DNA from: Hamadaea tsunoensis DSM 44101
Lineage (GTDB): Bacteria > Actinomycetota > Actinomycetes > Mycobacteriales > Micromonosporaceae
NCBI RefSeq assembly: GCF_000428945.1
Contig: NZ_AUAX01000007.1
Location: 1 to 64,000, forward strand
Reading direction: 5' to 3'
DNA length: 64,000 nt
Notes under the pieces: generated by a model
What the model was told of the DNA's origin: nothing
What the model saw: only the letters and a program-made list of their open reading frames with translations
Databases searched by the model: none
In this document: one piece after another, positions 33,575-43,056 of the stretch
Position numbering within the stretch: position 1 is the first letter of the stretch
Layout of the letters: the number at the start of each line of letters is the position of its first letter
Made by a program: the position numbers and the translations under genes

Positions 33575-33584
33575 GGAGCATCAC

Positions 33585-34001
33585 GTGAGCGACGTGGCCG
33601 ACCGTTCGTCCGAGCTGCTGCTGCGGGTGGCCGAGTTCCTGAAGAAACTCTCGCCGGACAAGGTCGACGAGCTGCTGGCCGGTGAGGCGCGGCTGGAGAT
33701 CGTTCCGAAGGGCGCGCGGATCGCCGGCCCCGCGGCCGCCCGGCCGGCGGCGAAGGCCGTGGCGCCGGTGGACGCCGCGCAGATCGGGGCCGATCTGGCG
33801 AAGCTCGACGACCGGGCCGCGGCCGCCCGGATGATCGACGATCTCAAGCTCAAGAAGCCGCAGATCGTTGCGCTGGCGCAGGATCTGGGCGTGCCGGTCA
33901 AGGCGAGCGCGACCGCCGCGGCGATCCGGGACGCGATCGTGGCGCAGAAGGTCGGCAGCCGTCTCGTGGACGACGCGATCATGGGCCGTCTGCCCCGCTG
34001 A
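33585..34001 (+). CDS. small ParA-partner candidate protein
   Basis: 138 aa, GTG start, ten bases after parA. The N-terminus is a helix (SSELLLRVAEFLKKLSPDKVDELLAGEA); a flexible Ala/Pro linker follows; the C-terminal half (ADLAKLDDRAAAARMIDDLKLKKPQIVALAQDLGVPV) resembles a SAP/HeH-like nucleic-acid-binding helix pair. The order of short helix, linker and DNA-binding unit is what a ParA-stimulating adaptor would need. Its 3' end overlaps the convergent helD gene by 23 bp. Confidence 0.6.
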   Translation: MSDVADRSSELLLRVAEFLKKLSPDKVDELLAGEARLEIVPKGARIAGPAAARPAAKAVAPVDAAQIGADLAKLDDRAAAARMIDDLKLKKPQIVALAQDLGVPVKASATAAAIRDAIVAQKVGSRLVDDAIMGRLPR

Positions 34002-36111
34002 CTCCGAGTAGCGCCTGCACCTCCGCCAGCACGGAGTGCCACTGGTCCGGTGGAACCTGGGCGCGGAGCCGGTCGGCGACCGCCTCCGCCACCCCGGGAA
34101 CAGCTACAGGCTTGGTGCCGCCTGATCCTTCCGGGCGCAGCTGTACCGGTCCGAAGGGCAGCGGCGATCCTGTGCAGACGATCTCCAGGTACGCCGTCGC
34201 CCGGGTCAGCGCCACGTACAGCAGCCGGTGTCCGCGCCGGTCTCCGGCGACGATGTCCTCGGGTTCGACGACGATGACCGTGTCGAATTCGAGGCCTTTG
34301 GTCTCGGTGGGGCTGACCAGGTTGATCGCCTCGCCGAGTTCGCCCCGGTCGGCGCTGCTCCAGCGCAGGCCGTTGGCGGCGAGGGCCGCTTCGAGCTGCG
34401 TACGCAGGCCGGGCGGGCAGACGATGCCGACGAGCCGGCCGGCGTCGGTGTGCTGGAGGGCGAGGTCGACCGCGCGGCCGGCTCGTTCGGCGGGTTCGAC
34501 GCGGTGGATGCCGGGTTCGGCGGGGCCGTCGCGGACGACCTCCGGCGCGACCAGTCCGGGGGCGGCGATCGGCAGGAGGCGGGCAGCGTACTCGTAGATC
34601 GGGCGGGGAACCCGGTAGCCGTAGCGGAGGGTGACGATCTCGCGGGGCTGGCTGTCCGGCAGGTACGCGAGCACGTTGTCCCAGGTGTCGCGGGCCCAGG
34701 CGCCGGTGGACTGGGCCAGGTCGCCGAGGACGGTGATCGAGCCGGTCGAGGAGCGGCGGGCGACCGAGCGCAGCTGCATCGGGGACAGGTCCTGCGCCTC
34801 GTCGACGATGATGTGCCGGAACCGCTCCCGGACGCCGTTGATCAGTTCGTCCAGTTCGTCGAGGAGGGGCAGGTCGTCGCGGCTCCAGATCTCGTCGGTG
34901 AGCCGGTCGGCGCCGCGGCGGCGCAGCAGCGTCGCTTCGGCCGCGGTGAGTTCGTCACCGGCGGCGGCGGACAGCCGGTCCCGGGAGCCGAGCAGGTTCT
35001 GCAGGAACGACGCCGGGGTCTGCTGCGGCCACAGGCGCTCGACCAGGTTGTCGAGGGCGGCGTGGCGGCCGGCCGGCAGACCGCCGAGCCGGGCGGCGGC
35101 GAGGTCGGTGACCAGTACGCGCAGCCGCGCGCGGCGGTCGGCGTACGGGGCGTCGAGGGTCCGGCAGGCGGTGATCGCGTCGGCCAGGTCGGCGCCTGGG
35201 AGGGTCACGTAGCGGCCGTCGATCTGCAGCCGCTCGGCCGGCTCGGGGCTGCCGATCCGGGCCTGCAGGGCGCGCCGCAGGAAGCCGGCCATCCGTACGT
35301 CGCCTTTGAGCCGGGCGGTCTCGGGGTCTTCGGTACGCCCCCGGCGCAGCCTGTCCGGGGCGAGGCGGGTGACGTCGAGCTGGCGTACGTCGTCGTCGCC
35401 GAGGCCGGGCAGGACGTCGCGGATGTAGTGCGTGAAGGTCGGGTGCGGGCCGACGACGAGGATGTCGGCGCCGGCGAGGCCGTCGTGGTTGGCCAGCAGC
35501 CAGGACGCGCGGTGCAGGGCGACGGCCGTCTTGCCGGTGCCCGGCCCGCCTTCGACCACGAGGAGGCGGTTGAGGGCGGCCTGGATGATGTCGTACTGGG
35601 CGGCCTGGATCGTGGCCACGATGTCGCGCATCCGCCCGGTACGCCCCTGGGCGAGGTCGCGCAGCAGCGCCGCGTCGGGACCTTCGAGCAGTTCGACGAG
35701 CGTGCGGAAGTCCACGTCGGCGAAGTCGTCGATCACGTTGCCGGTGCAGGTGAACGTGCGCTTGCGGGCCAGGCCGAGGGGCTCCTTGGGGCCGGCCTGG
35801 TAGTACGGCTGCGCCGCGGGCGCCTTCCAGCTGACGACGAGGGTCTCGCCACCCTGCGAGATCAGCGCGTGCCCTACGTAGAGGGTGAGGTCCTTGTCCT
35901 CGAAGTCGATGCGGCCGAACGCCACGGCATCCCCGGGGCCGCCCAGCCGGTCGGCGTGCGCCTGACCCTGGGTACGCAGATGGCGTGCGGCCGCGGCGTT
36001 CCCGGCCGCTGCGGCGGCTTCGCCGAGGGCGGTGCGGCTGTCCTCCTGGGCCTGGTGAGCGCGGTCGAAGTACGCCTGCTCCGCGACGATCTCCGCGGCC
36101 TTGGACTCCAT
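33979..36111 (-). CDS. helD: HelD/HelR-type superfamily 1 helicase-like RNA polymerase-recycling ATPase
   Basis: 710 aa. An N-terminal coiled coil (ESKAAEIVAEQAYFDRAHQA) precedes an SF1 ATPase with motif I VEGGPGTGKTAVAL, motif II HIIVDEAQDLSP, and motifs V/VI SPTETKGLEFDTVIVV and LYVALTRA. Length and layout match actinobacterial class II HelD, which removes RNA polymerase from DNA and, in some species, protects it from rifamycins. No rifamycin-associated element was seen upstream. Note the kanosamine/AHBA-type genes later in this window. Confidence 0.85.
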   Translation of the reverse strand: MESKAAEIVAEQAYFDRAHQAQEDSRTALGEAAAAAGNAAAARHLRTQGQAHADRLGGPGDAVAFGRIDFEDKDLTLYVGHALISQGGETLVVSWKAPAAQPYYQAGPKEPLGLARKRTFTCTGNVIDDFADVDFRTLVELLEGPDAALLRDLAQGRTGRMRDIVATIQAAQYDIIQAALNRLLVVEGGPGTGKTAVALHRASWLLANHDGLAGADILVVGPHPTFTHYIRDVLPGLGDDDVRQLDVTRLAPDRLRRGRTEDPETARLKGDVRMAGFLRRALQARIGSPEPAERLQIDGRYVTLPGADLADAITACRTLDAPYADRRARLRVLVTDLAAARLGGLPAGRHAALDNLVERLWPQQTPASFLQNLLGSRDRLSAAAGDELTAAEATLLRRRGADRLTDEIWSRDDLPLLDELDELINGVRERFRHIIVDEAQDLSPMQLRSVARRSSTGSITVLGDLAQSTGAWARDTWDNVLAYLPDSQPREIVTLRYGYRVPRPIYEYAARLLPIAAPGLVAPEVVRDGPAEPGIHRVEPAERAGRAVDLALQHTDAGRLVGIVCPPGLRTQLEAALAANGLRWSSADRGELGEAINLVSPTETKGLEFDTVIVVEPEDIVAGDRRGHRLLYVALTRATAYLEIVCTGSPLPFGPVQLRPEGSGGTKPVAVPGVAEAVADRLRAQVPPDQWHSVLAEVQALLGVSGADGP

Positions 36112-36519
36112 CGCCCCACGGTATTCCGGTGCCCGGGCGATGCGGGCCGGGCGATCGGGCAGCCGGTCCGGATGATCAGTCCGAGCGTACGCCGATGAGG
36201 ATGTTGCCGAGACAAAAGATTGACGGACGTAAAAATATTAGATGACGGTGCTGTAACAGCGCTGGTCGTGTCGCCGAACCGCGGCGGAAGATCGCGTGTC
36301 GTTCCAGAAAGGTGGTTCCACCGGTCGCGGTTTGGGTGAAGCGCAAGATAATCTCGTGCGGAACATAATGATTCTTGTCATGGTCTTGTTCACGTCACGA
36401 TCTTCGCCGGGGCCGGCCGGGGCGGGATCGGGAAGGGCGCGAGATCCACGGCCCGCCGCTCAAGGGGGAGCGCGCGCGAGCCGGTCACGGGGGTGACGGC
36501 GCTGGATGGGGGCTCGAAG
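36112..36519. other. AT-richer promoter region between helD and the SARP gene
   Basis: Bases 36200-36400 are markedly less GC-rich than the rest of the window (AAAAATATTAGATG, AACATAATGATTCTTG). No gene is convincing. The stretch should hold the divergent promoters of helD and of the SARP regulator. A GCTGTAACAGC palindrome is at about 36249. Confidence 0.45.
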
Positions 36520-38976
36520 ATGCTGTTCAGGGTGCTGGGTGCGCTGGAGGTCGAATCCGGCGGTGGCCCGGTGGTGCTGCGGGGGGTGTTGCAGCGTGCG
36601 ACGCTCGGCGCGCTGGCGCTGAACGCCAACAAGGTCGTGTCGACCAACCAGCTGATCAGGACGATGTGGCCGGGCGAACCGCCGGCGACCGCGCGCAAGA
36701 TGCTGCAGAACGCGGTGGCGGGCGTCCGTGCGGCGCTGCGGGCCGGCGGCCTCGATCCGGGCACCGAACTCGTCACCCATTCGCCGGGCTACCTGCTGCG
36801 GACCGATCCCGAGACGGTGGACGTGTGCCGGTTCCACGCGCTGGCCGCCGCCGGGCGCGACCATCTGGCGCGCGGCGAGCACGACCGGGCCGTCCGGTCG
36901 TTCGACGCGGCGCTGCGGCTGTGGCGCGGGCCGGTGCTCGCCGACCTCGCCGAGGCCGGCATCGCGTGGCCGGAGACCGCCGCCCTGGACAACAGCATGC
37001 TCGCGGTCCTGGAGGAGTATGCCGACGCGCAGCTGACGCTCAACCGCTACCACGAGGTCATCGAGCGGCTGGAGACCGTGCTCGCCGAGGGCGTCTTCGC
37101 CTGCCGGGAGCGGATGCTCGCCCAGCTGATGATCGCCCTCTACCGGGCCGGCCGGCAGGCCGACGCGCTGAGCGTCTACCGGCGTACGCGCACGACGCTG
37201 GTGGAGGAGCTCGGCCTCGATCCCAGCCGGGAACTGCAGGATCTCGAACGCGCGATCCTCGCCCATGATCCGCGGCTGGCCGGCGCCGAACCCGTGCAGT
37301 CGTCCGAGCAGGCCGCCCCGGCCGCCCCGGTCGTCGAGCGCAAGCCCGTCACGGTCCTGATGGTCCGCGTCGGCACCCCCACCGGGCCCGAACGCGACCC
37401 GGAGGACCTGCGCGACATCTGGCAGCGGCTCACCGGCGCGATCGCGTCCGTCGTCGGCCACCTCGGCGGCGTGCTGCGCCCCTACGACGCCGGTCCCGTG
37501 TGGACGGTCCAGTTCGGGGTGCCGCGTACGCGGGAGGACGACGTCGAGCGGGCGCTGCTGGCCGCCGCCGAGATCCGCCGGTGCATCGCCGGGGACGCGG
37601 CCGAACCGGTCAGCGTCCACATCGCCCTCACGACCGGGGAGGCCCTCGTGGCGGCGTTCGGGGACGGCGCGCGTACGGAGGTGACCGGCGGGCTGCTCGA
37701 CCAGTGCCTGGCCCAGCTGGCGACCGTGCCCGCCGACACCATCACCGTCTGCGACACGACCCGGGCGGTCACCTCGGGCGCGTTCGCGTACGAGCGGTGC
37801 GCCGGGCAGACGTGGCGGCTGTGCTCCTCGGCCCCGCGTACGCCGGGTTCGGCCGTCCCGTTCGTCGGCCGGGGGCGGGAACTCCAGCAGCTGTCGGCGA
37901 TGCTCTACGACGTCGTGCGGGACGGGCATCCACGGCTGGCCACCGTGCTCGGCGAGCCCGGCATGGGCAAGAGCCGCCTCGTCGCCGAGTACGCCGCCGC
38001 GCCGGCCGTCGTCGACAACCGCGTACGCTGCGTCGTGCTGCGGACGCCGTCGTTCGGGTACGAACCGGTCCGGGCGGTGGCCGCCGCGTTGACCTGTTCG
38101 CTCGGCCAGGCCCTCCAGCCCGGTACGGGTGGCCGGCTGGACCTGCGGGAGCTGTGCGCGCGTACGCGTGACGCGGTGTTCCGGGCCGCCGAGTCCGGCC
38201 CGCTGATCGTCGTGGTCGAGGACGTGCACCGCGCCGACGATGCCCTGCTCGACTTCGTCGAGGATCTCATCCGCCCGGAGCCGCCGTTGCCGCTGCTGGT
38301 GGTCGCCACGGCCCGCAGCGAGCTGCTCGACCGCCGCCCGACCTGGGCGGTCGCGCGGGCCAACTCCACCACCATCCGGCTGGAACCGCTGCCCGACGAG
38401 GCGATGGAGATCCTCCTCCAGTCCCTTCTGGACGGTGAGCGGCAGTCTCTCCGGGACGGTGAGCGGCAGCCCGCGCGGGAGGGCGTCCGGCCGGGGGAGG
38501 AGCGCCGGCATCTGGTCCGCCGGGCGGGCGGCAACCCGTACTTCGCCCAGGAATGCGTCCGCGAGCTGCGCGGCGACGCCGGACTGGCGCTGCCCCGCAC
38601 GATCCACCGGGTCATCGCGGCCCGCATCGACACCCTGCGGGCCGAGGAGAAGGCGGTGCTGCAGGCGGCCTCCATCCTCGGCGACGAGGTCTACGAGGTC
38701 GAGGTCGCCGCGGTGTCCGGTCGCGACCGCGGCGAGGTGGCCGACCACCTGCGGGTCCTGGAACGCCGCGAGATGCTGCAGCGCATGCCGTTGCACGCCG
38801 CGGACGACCGCGGCACCAGCTACCGCTTCCGGCACACGTGGATCCGCGAGGTCGCGTACGCCCAGCTGCCGCGCCGCGAACGCGCCGAACGCCACCGCCG
38901 CGCGGCCGCCTGGCTCAAGCAGCGCGCCGCCGAGGTCGGCCGGCTGCGGACCCTCGAACGGGCGGCGATCGCGTGA
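36520..38976 (+). CDS. SARP-type regulator with BTAD and AAA ATPase domains
   Basis: 818 aa from the ATG at 36520 (MLFRVLGALEV, a typical SARP start; an in-frame GTG is at 36493). Domains: OmpR-like DNA-binding (about 1-95), BTAD (about 98-245, ending VEELGLDPSRELQDLE), a class III cyclase-like region (RKPVTVLMVRV onward) without obvious catalytic residues, then an AAA ATPase (GEPGMGKSRL; VVVEDVHRADDA). A small internal repeat (DGERQSLRDGERQ) occurs in the ATPase. Regulators of this build activate antibiotic clusters. The stop overlaps the start of the ROK kinase, so the two are coupled. Confidence 0.85.
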   Translation: MLFRVLGALEVESGGGPVVLRGVLQRATLGALALNANKVVSTNQLIRTMWPGEPPATARKMLQNAVAGVRAALRAGGLDPGTELVTHSPGYLLRTDPETVDVCRFHALAAAGRDHLARGEHDRAVRSFDAALRLWRGPVLADLAEAGIAWPETAALDNSMLAVLEEYADAQLTLNRYHEVIERLETVLAEGVFACRERMLAQLMIALYRAGRQADALSVYRRTRTTLVEELGLDPSRELQDLERAILAHDPRLAGAEPVQSSEQAAPAAPVVERKPVTVLMVRVGTPTGPERDPEDLRDIWQRLTGAIASVVGHLGGVLRPYDAGPVWTVQFGVPRTREDDVERALLAAAEIRRCIAGDAAEPVSVHIALTTGEALVAAFGDGARTEVTGGLLDQCLAQLATVPADTITVCDTTRAVTSGAFAYERCAGQTWRLCSSAPRTPGSAVPFVGRGRELQQLSAMLYDVVRDGHPRLATVLGEPGMGKSRLVAEYAAAPAVVDNRVRCVVLRTPSFGYEPVRAVAAALTCSLGQALQPGTGGRLDLRELCARTRDAVFRAAESGPLIVVVEDVHRADDALLDFVEDLIRPEPPLPLLVVATARSELLDRRPTWAVARANSTTIRLEPLPDEAMEILLQSLLDGERQSLRDGERQPAREGVRPGEERRHLVRRAGGNPYFAQECVRELRGDAGLALPRTIHRVIAARIDTLRAEEKAVLQAASILGDEVYEVEVAAVSGRDRGEVADHLRVLERREMLQRMPLHAADDRGTSYRFRHTWIREVAYAQLPRRERAERHRRAAAWLKQRAAEVGRLRTLERAAIA

Positions 38977-39848
38977 GCAGGCTCGGCATCGACATCGGCG
39001 GCACCAAGGTCGCCGTCCGCGTCGAGGGGGACGCGCGCGCCGCGTACCAGACCGCCTTCCGCTGGCCCGCCGCCGGCGACGCCCGCCGCGACCTCGGCGA
39101 ACTGCGCGAGTGCCTGGTGCGCGTACAGGCGGAGTGGGGTGAGCCCATCGTCGCCGCGGGCGTGGCCATGCCGGCCTCCCTCGACCCGAACGGCCGCGTG
39201 GTGACCTGGCCTTCCCGCCCCGGGTGGGACGGCCTGGACTTCCCGGGCGCGCTGCGTGACACGCTTCCCCATGCCCGGGTACGCGTCGCGGACGACGGCG
39301 ATCTGGCCGCGCTGGCCGAGGCGCGCGCGGTCGGCGCCACGGACGTGATCTACCTCGGCATCGGGACCGGGGTGGGCGGCGGCGTGGTCCTGGCCGGCGA
39401 GCCGGTGCCCGGGACGCGGCGCGGTTCGGCGGAGATCGGCCACATGGTGATCGACCGGACCGGCCCGGTGTGCACGTGCGGCCGTCGCGGCTGCGTCCAG
39501 GCCTACGCGTCCGGCCCGGCCACCCTGCGCCGCGCGTCGGAGTACCGGGGAGGCGAGGTCTCCTACGAGGAGCTCCAAGGCAACCTCGACGAACCGTGGG
39601 CCGTCCGCGCCCTGGACGAGGCGTGCGAGGCGGTGGCGATCGCGGTGGTGAGCCTGTCCGAGGTGCTCCGGCCGTCGGTGGCGATCATCGGCGGCGGGTT
39701 CGCGGCCGGCCTGCCGGGCTTCGCCCATCGGGTCGCGACGAAGGCCGCGGCCTGGAACCGCCCCGGCCACCCGGCACCGCCGATCGAACCGGCCCTGCTC
39801 GGCGGCCTGTCGTCCCTGCACGGCGCGGTCCTGCTCGCCGCCCTCTGA
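38973..39848 (+). CDS. ROK-family sugar kinase, RifN (kanosamine kinase)-like
   Basis: 291 aa from a GTG in a GTGA overlap with the SARP gene. ROK features: LGIDIGGTKVAVRV, VADDGDLAALAEA, GIGTGVGGG, EIGHMVI and a zinc motif CTCGRRGCVQAYASG, in which the usual Glu after the last Cys is Gln. ROK kinases act on glucose or amino sugars. With RifK-, RifL- and RifM-like genes 10 kb away, phosphorylation of kanosamine is the likeliest role; glucokinase remains an alternative. Confidence 0.7.
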   Translation: MSRLGIDIGGTKVAVRVEGDARAAYQTAFRWPAAGDARRDLGELRECLVRVQAEWGEPIVAAGVAMPASLDPNGRVVTWPSRPGWDGLDFPGALRDTLPHARVRVADDGDLAALAEARAVGATDVIYLGIGTGVGGGVVLAGEPVPGTRRGSAEIGHMVIDRTGPVCTCGRRGCVQAYASGPATLRRASEYRGGEVSYEELQGNLDEPWAVRALDEACEAVAIAVVSLSEVLRPSVAIIGGGFAAGLPGFAHRVATKAAAWNRPGHPAPPIEPALLGGLSSLHGAVLLAAL

Positions 39849-39878
39849 CCCTGCCCCGCCGGGCCGCTCGCCCGCACT

Positions 39879-39960
39879 GAAGATCCCGTTTGGATCAGGG
39901 AAACCCACGTAATCTTGGCCCAAGATTCGGGTGATTTCCCTGATCCAAACGGGATCATGG
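39879..39960. repeat. dispersed 80-bp near-palindrome, copy 4 (inverted)
   Basis: Inner arms are exchanged compared with copy 1: the left has CCCACGTAATCTTGG and the right CCAAGATTCGGGTGATTT, so this copy is in opposite orientation. Outer arms pair for about 20 bp. It occupies the gap between the convergent ROK kinase and GH87 genes. Confidence 0.85.
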
Positions 39961-39981
39961 GGCTGCTACTGGATCATCCAG

Positions 39982-42900
39982 TTAGGACGCCCAGATCTGG
40001 AACTCGGAGATCTGGGCCGCCGGCCAGCCGGTGTTCGCGGTGACGTTGACCCGCCAGTACCGCTGCGACGCGGCCGTGAAGGTGATCGTCACCGTGTTCC
40101 CCGACGCCGGGTCGAACGTGTACGCCGCCGACGCCTTGACGGTGCTGAACGTGCTCCCGTCCGTGGAACCCAGCAGCGACAGGGTTTCGGTGCGCGCGCC
40201 CCAGCCGGTGGGCAGCTGCAGCACGACCCGGCCGGCCGACTGCGCCGAGCCGAGGTCGACCTGGACCCACTGCGGGAACGCGTTGTTCGCCGACTCCCAG
40301 TAGCTGCCCTGGTTGCCGTCGGTCACGTTGCCCGACGGGTACACGTCGTTGTGCGAGGACTCGCCGGTCGGCTTGCCCGCGGCCAGGTTGGTGTTCGTCG
40401 TTCCGGCGCCGGTTCCGGTCGCCGAGACCGTCGTCGGGCTGTTGGTCGCCGAGCTGGTCACCGTGACCGCTCCGGTACGCGTACCGGTGGCGGTGGGGGT
40501 GAACGTGACCGAGACGGTGCACGTGGCGCCGGCCGCGATCGACGAGCCGCACGTGTTCGTCTGGTGGAAGTCGCCCGTCGCCGTCACCCCGCTGACGGTC
40601 GCCGCCACGGTGCCCGTGTTGCGGACGGTCACCGCCTGCGCCACGCTGGTCGTGTTGACCGTCTGGCTGCCGAAGGTCAGCGAGGTCGGTGTGGCGGTCA
40701 GGGTGGCCGATCCGCTGCCGGTGGCGGCGAACTGGAGGCTGTTGACGTTCCAGCCGCCGTTGTCCTGGTACACCGTCAGGACCTGCTGTCCGGCCGGCAG
40801 CGTGACCTGCGTGTTCACCGTCGTCCAGGTCTGCCATCCGCCGGTCGCCGGCAGGCTCACCGCGCCGCTCAGGTTCGTGCCCGACGCGTTCGCGATGTGC
40901 AGCGCGTTCGTCACCGCGCTCGGCGCCGCCACCCGCAGGCCCACCGTGTACGCCCCGGCGGTGGCCACGTTCACCGTGTACTTGAACCACTGCCCGGTGC
41001 TCGTCCAGCCGACGTTGTACCCGCCGCCGGTGTCCGACGTGGACTCCAGATCGACGCCGTCGGCCCGGTAGCCGTTGGCGTTCCCGTTGACCGTGTTCAC
41101 GAAGTAGCCCGATCCGGCGCCGCCGGTGTCGTAGTTCTCCGCCTGGACGGTGCCGGGGACCGCGGCCGGCGTACCGCCGTAGGGGCCGGAGGTGGGCGGC
41201 GGGCCGCTCTGCCAGCTGTTGCCGCTCAGCGTCGCGGTGAACCCGGACGAGTTGTTGACGTACGCCGTCGCGCCCGCCTTCAGCCCGCTGACCGTGTTGC
41301 CGGTGATCGTCGCCGAACCGGTCGGGGCGGGGTAGAACGAGGGCGAGACCGCGATGCCGTTGCGCCACGGCGACGTCACGGTGTTGTTCTGCAGCAGGGT
41401 GTTCGTCGACGTCGAGAACCCGATGCCGTCGTAGACCGCGTCGGCGATCGTGTTGTTGGCGGCCGTCACGTGGTCGACGACGCCGGTGTTCTGCCCGTCG
41501 CCGCCGTTGCCGATGTGGAACGCCGGCTGCCCCTGGCTGTACGCGTTCCCGCCGGAGCGTACGACGGTGTTGTTGCTGACCGTCGCCGACAGCAGGTCGT
41601 TGCCGTTGACGCCGAAGCGGCCCGAGCCCAGACCGATGTAGCGGGCGGTGTCGGAGATGTAGTTCCACTGCACGTCCTGGCCGCTGCCGCCGTAGATGCC
41701 GATGCCCTTGCCGCCCCACGGCGCGATGACCGTGTTGTGGTTGAAGTTGATCGACGACATCGGCGTGTAGAACGTCTTGTTGCCGGCGCCGTCGGTGTTG
41801 TAGTTCACCGAGTTGATCGCCATGCCGTCGTCGCCGGTGCCGCGGACGAAGTTGTTGGTGGCGGTCAGGTTGTTGCCGACCGAGTTGTTCAGCGAGACGT
41901 TGTTGAGGTTGATGCCGTCGGCCCAGATGGCGGTCAGGCGGCTGTTGCGGACAGTGCCGCCGGTGCCGGAGGCCCAGAAGCCGGACAGCGTGTGCTGCGT
42001 CCAGATGCCGTCGGCCACCCAGTTCGTCCCGGTGGTGTCCATCGAACCGCCGGCGCCGCCCTCCGTGGCCCGGCTGGTCGCGTTCGAGTCGACGTGGAAG
42101 TTCTGCACCGTGCACGAGGTCAGGTTGAACAGCGCCGGCAGCGGGGTGCTGTTGGGCAGCGGCACGTCCCGGTAGATCGTGCTGTACCAGACGCCCGCTC
42201 CGGCGATCGTGATGCCCTGCGCGGACAGGCCCTGCGTACCCTTCACGTAGAAGGTGCCGGCCGGGATCCACAGGATCTTGCCCTGCGACTGCGCCTGGTT
42301 GATGCAGTTCTGGATCGCCGTGCGGCTGTCGGTCGACGCCGGGTCGGCCGCGCCGTTGGTCGGGGTGTTGTCGGCGACCGCGCCGCAGCTTGTGATCGAG
42401 ATCGAGTTGGCCGGCTGGGTCAGCGCGACCGGGTTCTCCACGTCCACGACGTCCACATAGTAGAACGACGCGGTGTTCGAGCTGCCCCGCTTGAGGGCGA
42501 ACGTGCTGCCGGCCGCGATCGGCGTACCCGTGACGAAGGTACGCGACTCGTCGAAGAAGACGCGCGGGTTGCCGTCGCCGGGGTTCTGGCTGTTGCCGTT
42601 GTAGTTGCCGCTGTTCTCGTACAGCCAGGTCTGCTTGGAGTTGAGGTTGATCGCCTGGCGGAACGTGCCGTCGACGTAGAGGTCGAGCGTGGCGGTGGTG
42701 CCGGTGCCGGCCGCGTTGTCGGGGATGCTGGCGCGCACGTTGACGGCGCTGAGCGCGTGGCCGGTGGTGTTGGTCCACTGCACCCCCTGGCCGGTCGCGG
42801 TCAGCTGCACGTACGCGTGCCCGGACGCCTCCAGCGGGGCGCTGGAGTACTGGGTGGTGGGCGCGGCGGTGAGCGCGACGGTCGTGGCGCCGCCGGACAG

Positions 42901-43056
42901 CGTGCCGGCCTCGGCCTCGTAGCTGGTGAACGGCAGGGTGGCGCCGGCGGTGTCGGCCGAGGCCGGCCCGGCGTCCACAACGGACAGTACGGTGCCGGTG
43001 AGTAGCGCGGCGAGGGTCAGGCCACCGAGACGCAGGCGGCCGGTTCTGTTGCGCAT
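39982..43056 (-). CDS. secreted GH87-type alpha-1,3-glucanase (mycodextranase/mutanase-like), multidomain
   Basis: 1024 aa with a signal peptide to about residue 35. In order: a CBM6-like module (FTSYEAEAGTLSGG), a right-handed beta-helix catalytic part (about 215-610; ADGINLNNVSLNNS, FVRGTGDDGMAINS with the paired catalytic Asps), a second CBM6/35 (PGTVQAENYDTGGAGSGYF), an ASH-like Ig domain (TPTSLTFGSQTVNTTS), and a C-terminal F5/8 discoidin module (NLAAGKPTGESS, ending ISEFQIWAS). It should degrade fungal cell-wall or oral alpha-glucan outside the cell. The GH87 call is from memory of the motif. Preceded by a long hairpin. Confidence 0.75.
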   Translation of the reverse strand: MRNRTGRLRLGGLTLAALLTGTVLSVVDAGPASADTAGATLPFTSYEAEAGTLSGGATTVALTAAPTTQYSSAPLEASGHAYVQLTATGQGVQWTNTTGHALSAVNVRASIPDNAAGTGTTATLDLYVDGTFRQAINLNSKQTWLYENSGNYNGNSQNPGDGNPRVFFDESRTFVTGTPIAAGSTFALKRGSSNTASFYYVDVVDVENPVALTQPANSISITSCGAVADNTPTNGAADPASTDSRTAIQNCINQAQSQGKILWIPAGTFYVKGTQGLSAQGITIAGAGVWYSTIYRDVPLPNSTPLPALFNLTSCTVQNFHVDSNATSRATEGGAGGSMDTTGTNWVADGIWTQHTLSGFWASGTGGTVRNSRLTAIWADGINLNNVSLNNSVGNNLTATNNFVRGTGDDGMAINSVNYNTDGAGNKTFYTPMSSINFNHNTVIAPWGGKGIGIYGGSGQDVQWNYISDTARYIGLGSGRFGVNGNDLLSATVSNNTVVRSGGNAYSQGQPAFHIGNGGDGQNTGVVDHVTAANNTIADAVYDGIGFSTSTNTLLQNNTVTSPWRNGIAVSPSFYPAPTGSATITGNTVSGLKAGATAYVNNSSGFTATLSGNSWQSGPPPTSGPYGGTPAAVPGTVQAENYDTGGAGSGYFVNTVNGNANGYRADGVDLESTSDTGGGYNVGWTSTGQWFKYTVNVATAGAYTVGLRVAAPSAVTNALHIANASGTNLSGAVSLPATGGWQTWTTVNTQVTLPAGQQVLTVYQDNGGWNVNSLQFAATGSGSATLTATPTSLTFGSQTVNTTSVAQAVTVRNTGTVAATVSGVTATGDFHQTNTCGSSIAAGATCTVSVTFTPTATGTRTGAVTVTSSATNSPTTVSATGTGAGTTNTNLAAGKPTGESSHNDVYPSGNVTDGNQGSYWESANNAFPQWVQVDLGSAQSAGRVVLQLPTGWGARTETLSLLGSTDGSTFSTVKASAAYTFDPASGNTVTITFTAASQRYWRVNVTANTGWPAAQISEFQIWAS

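Noticed and set aside
5174-39960. Palindromes considered as tRNA genes, attachment sites or CRISPR repeats
   Set aside because: They lack tRNA cloverleaf features, are tens of kilobases apart and are not next to intact integrases; a dispersed palindromic repeat fits better.
39931-43005. Plus-strand open frame of 1024 aa opposite the GH87 gene
   Set aside because: It mirrors the GH87 codons, is rich in Arg, Val and Gly without motifs, and has no RBS. The minus-strand reading has a signal peptide and recognisable modules.
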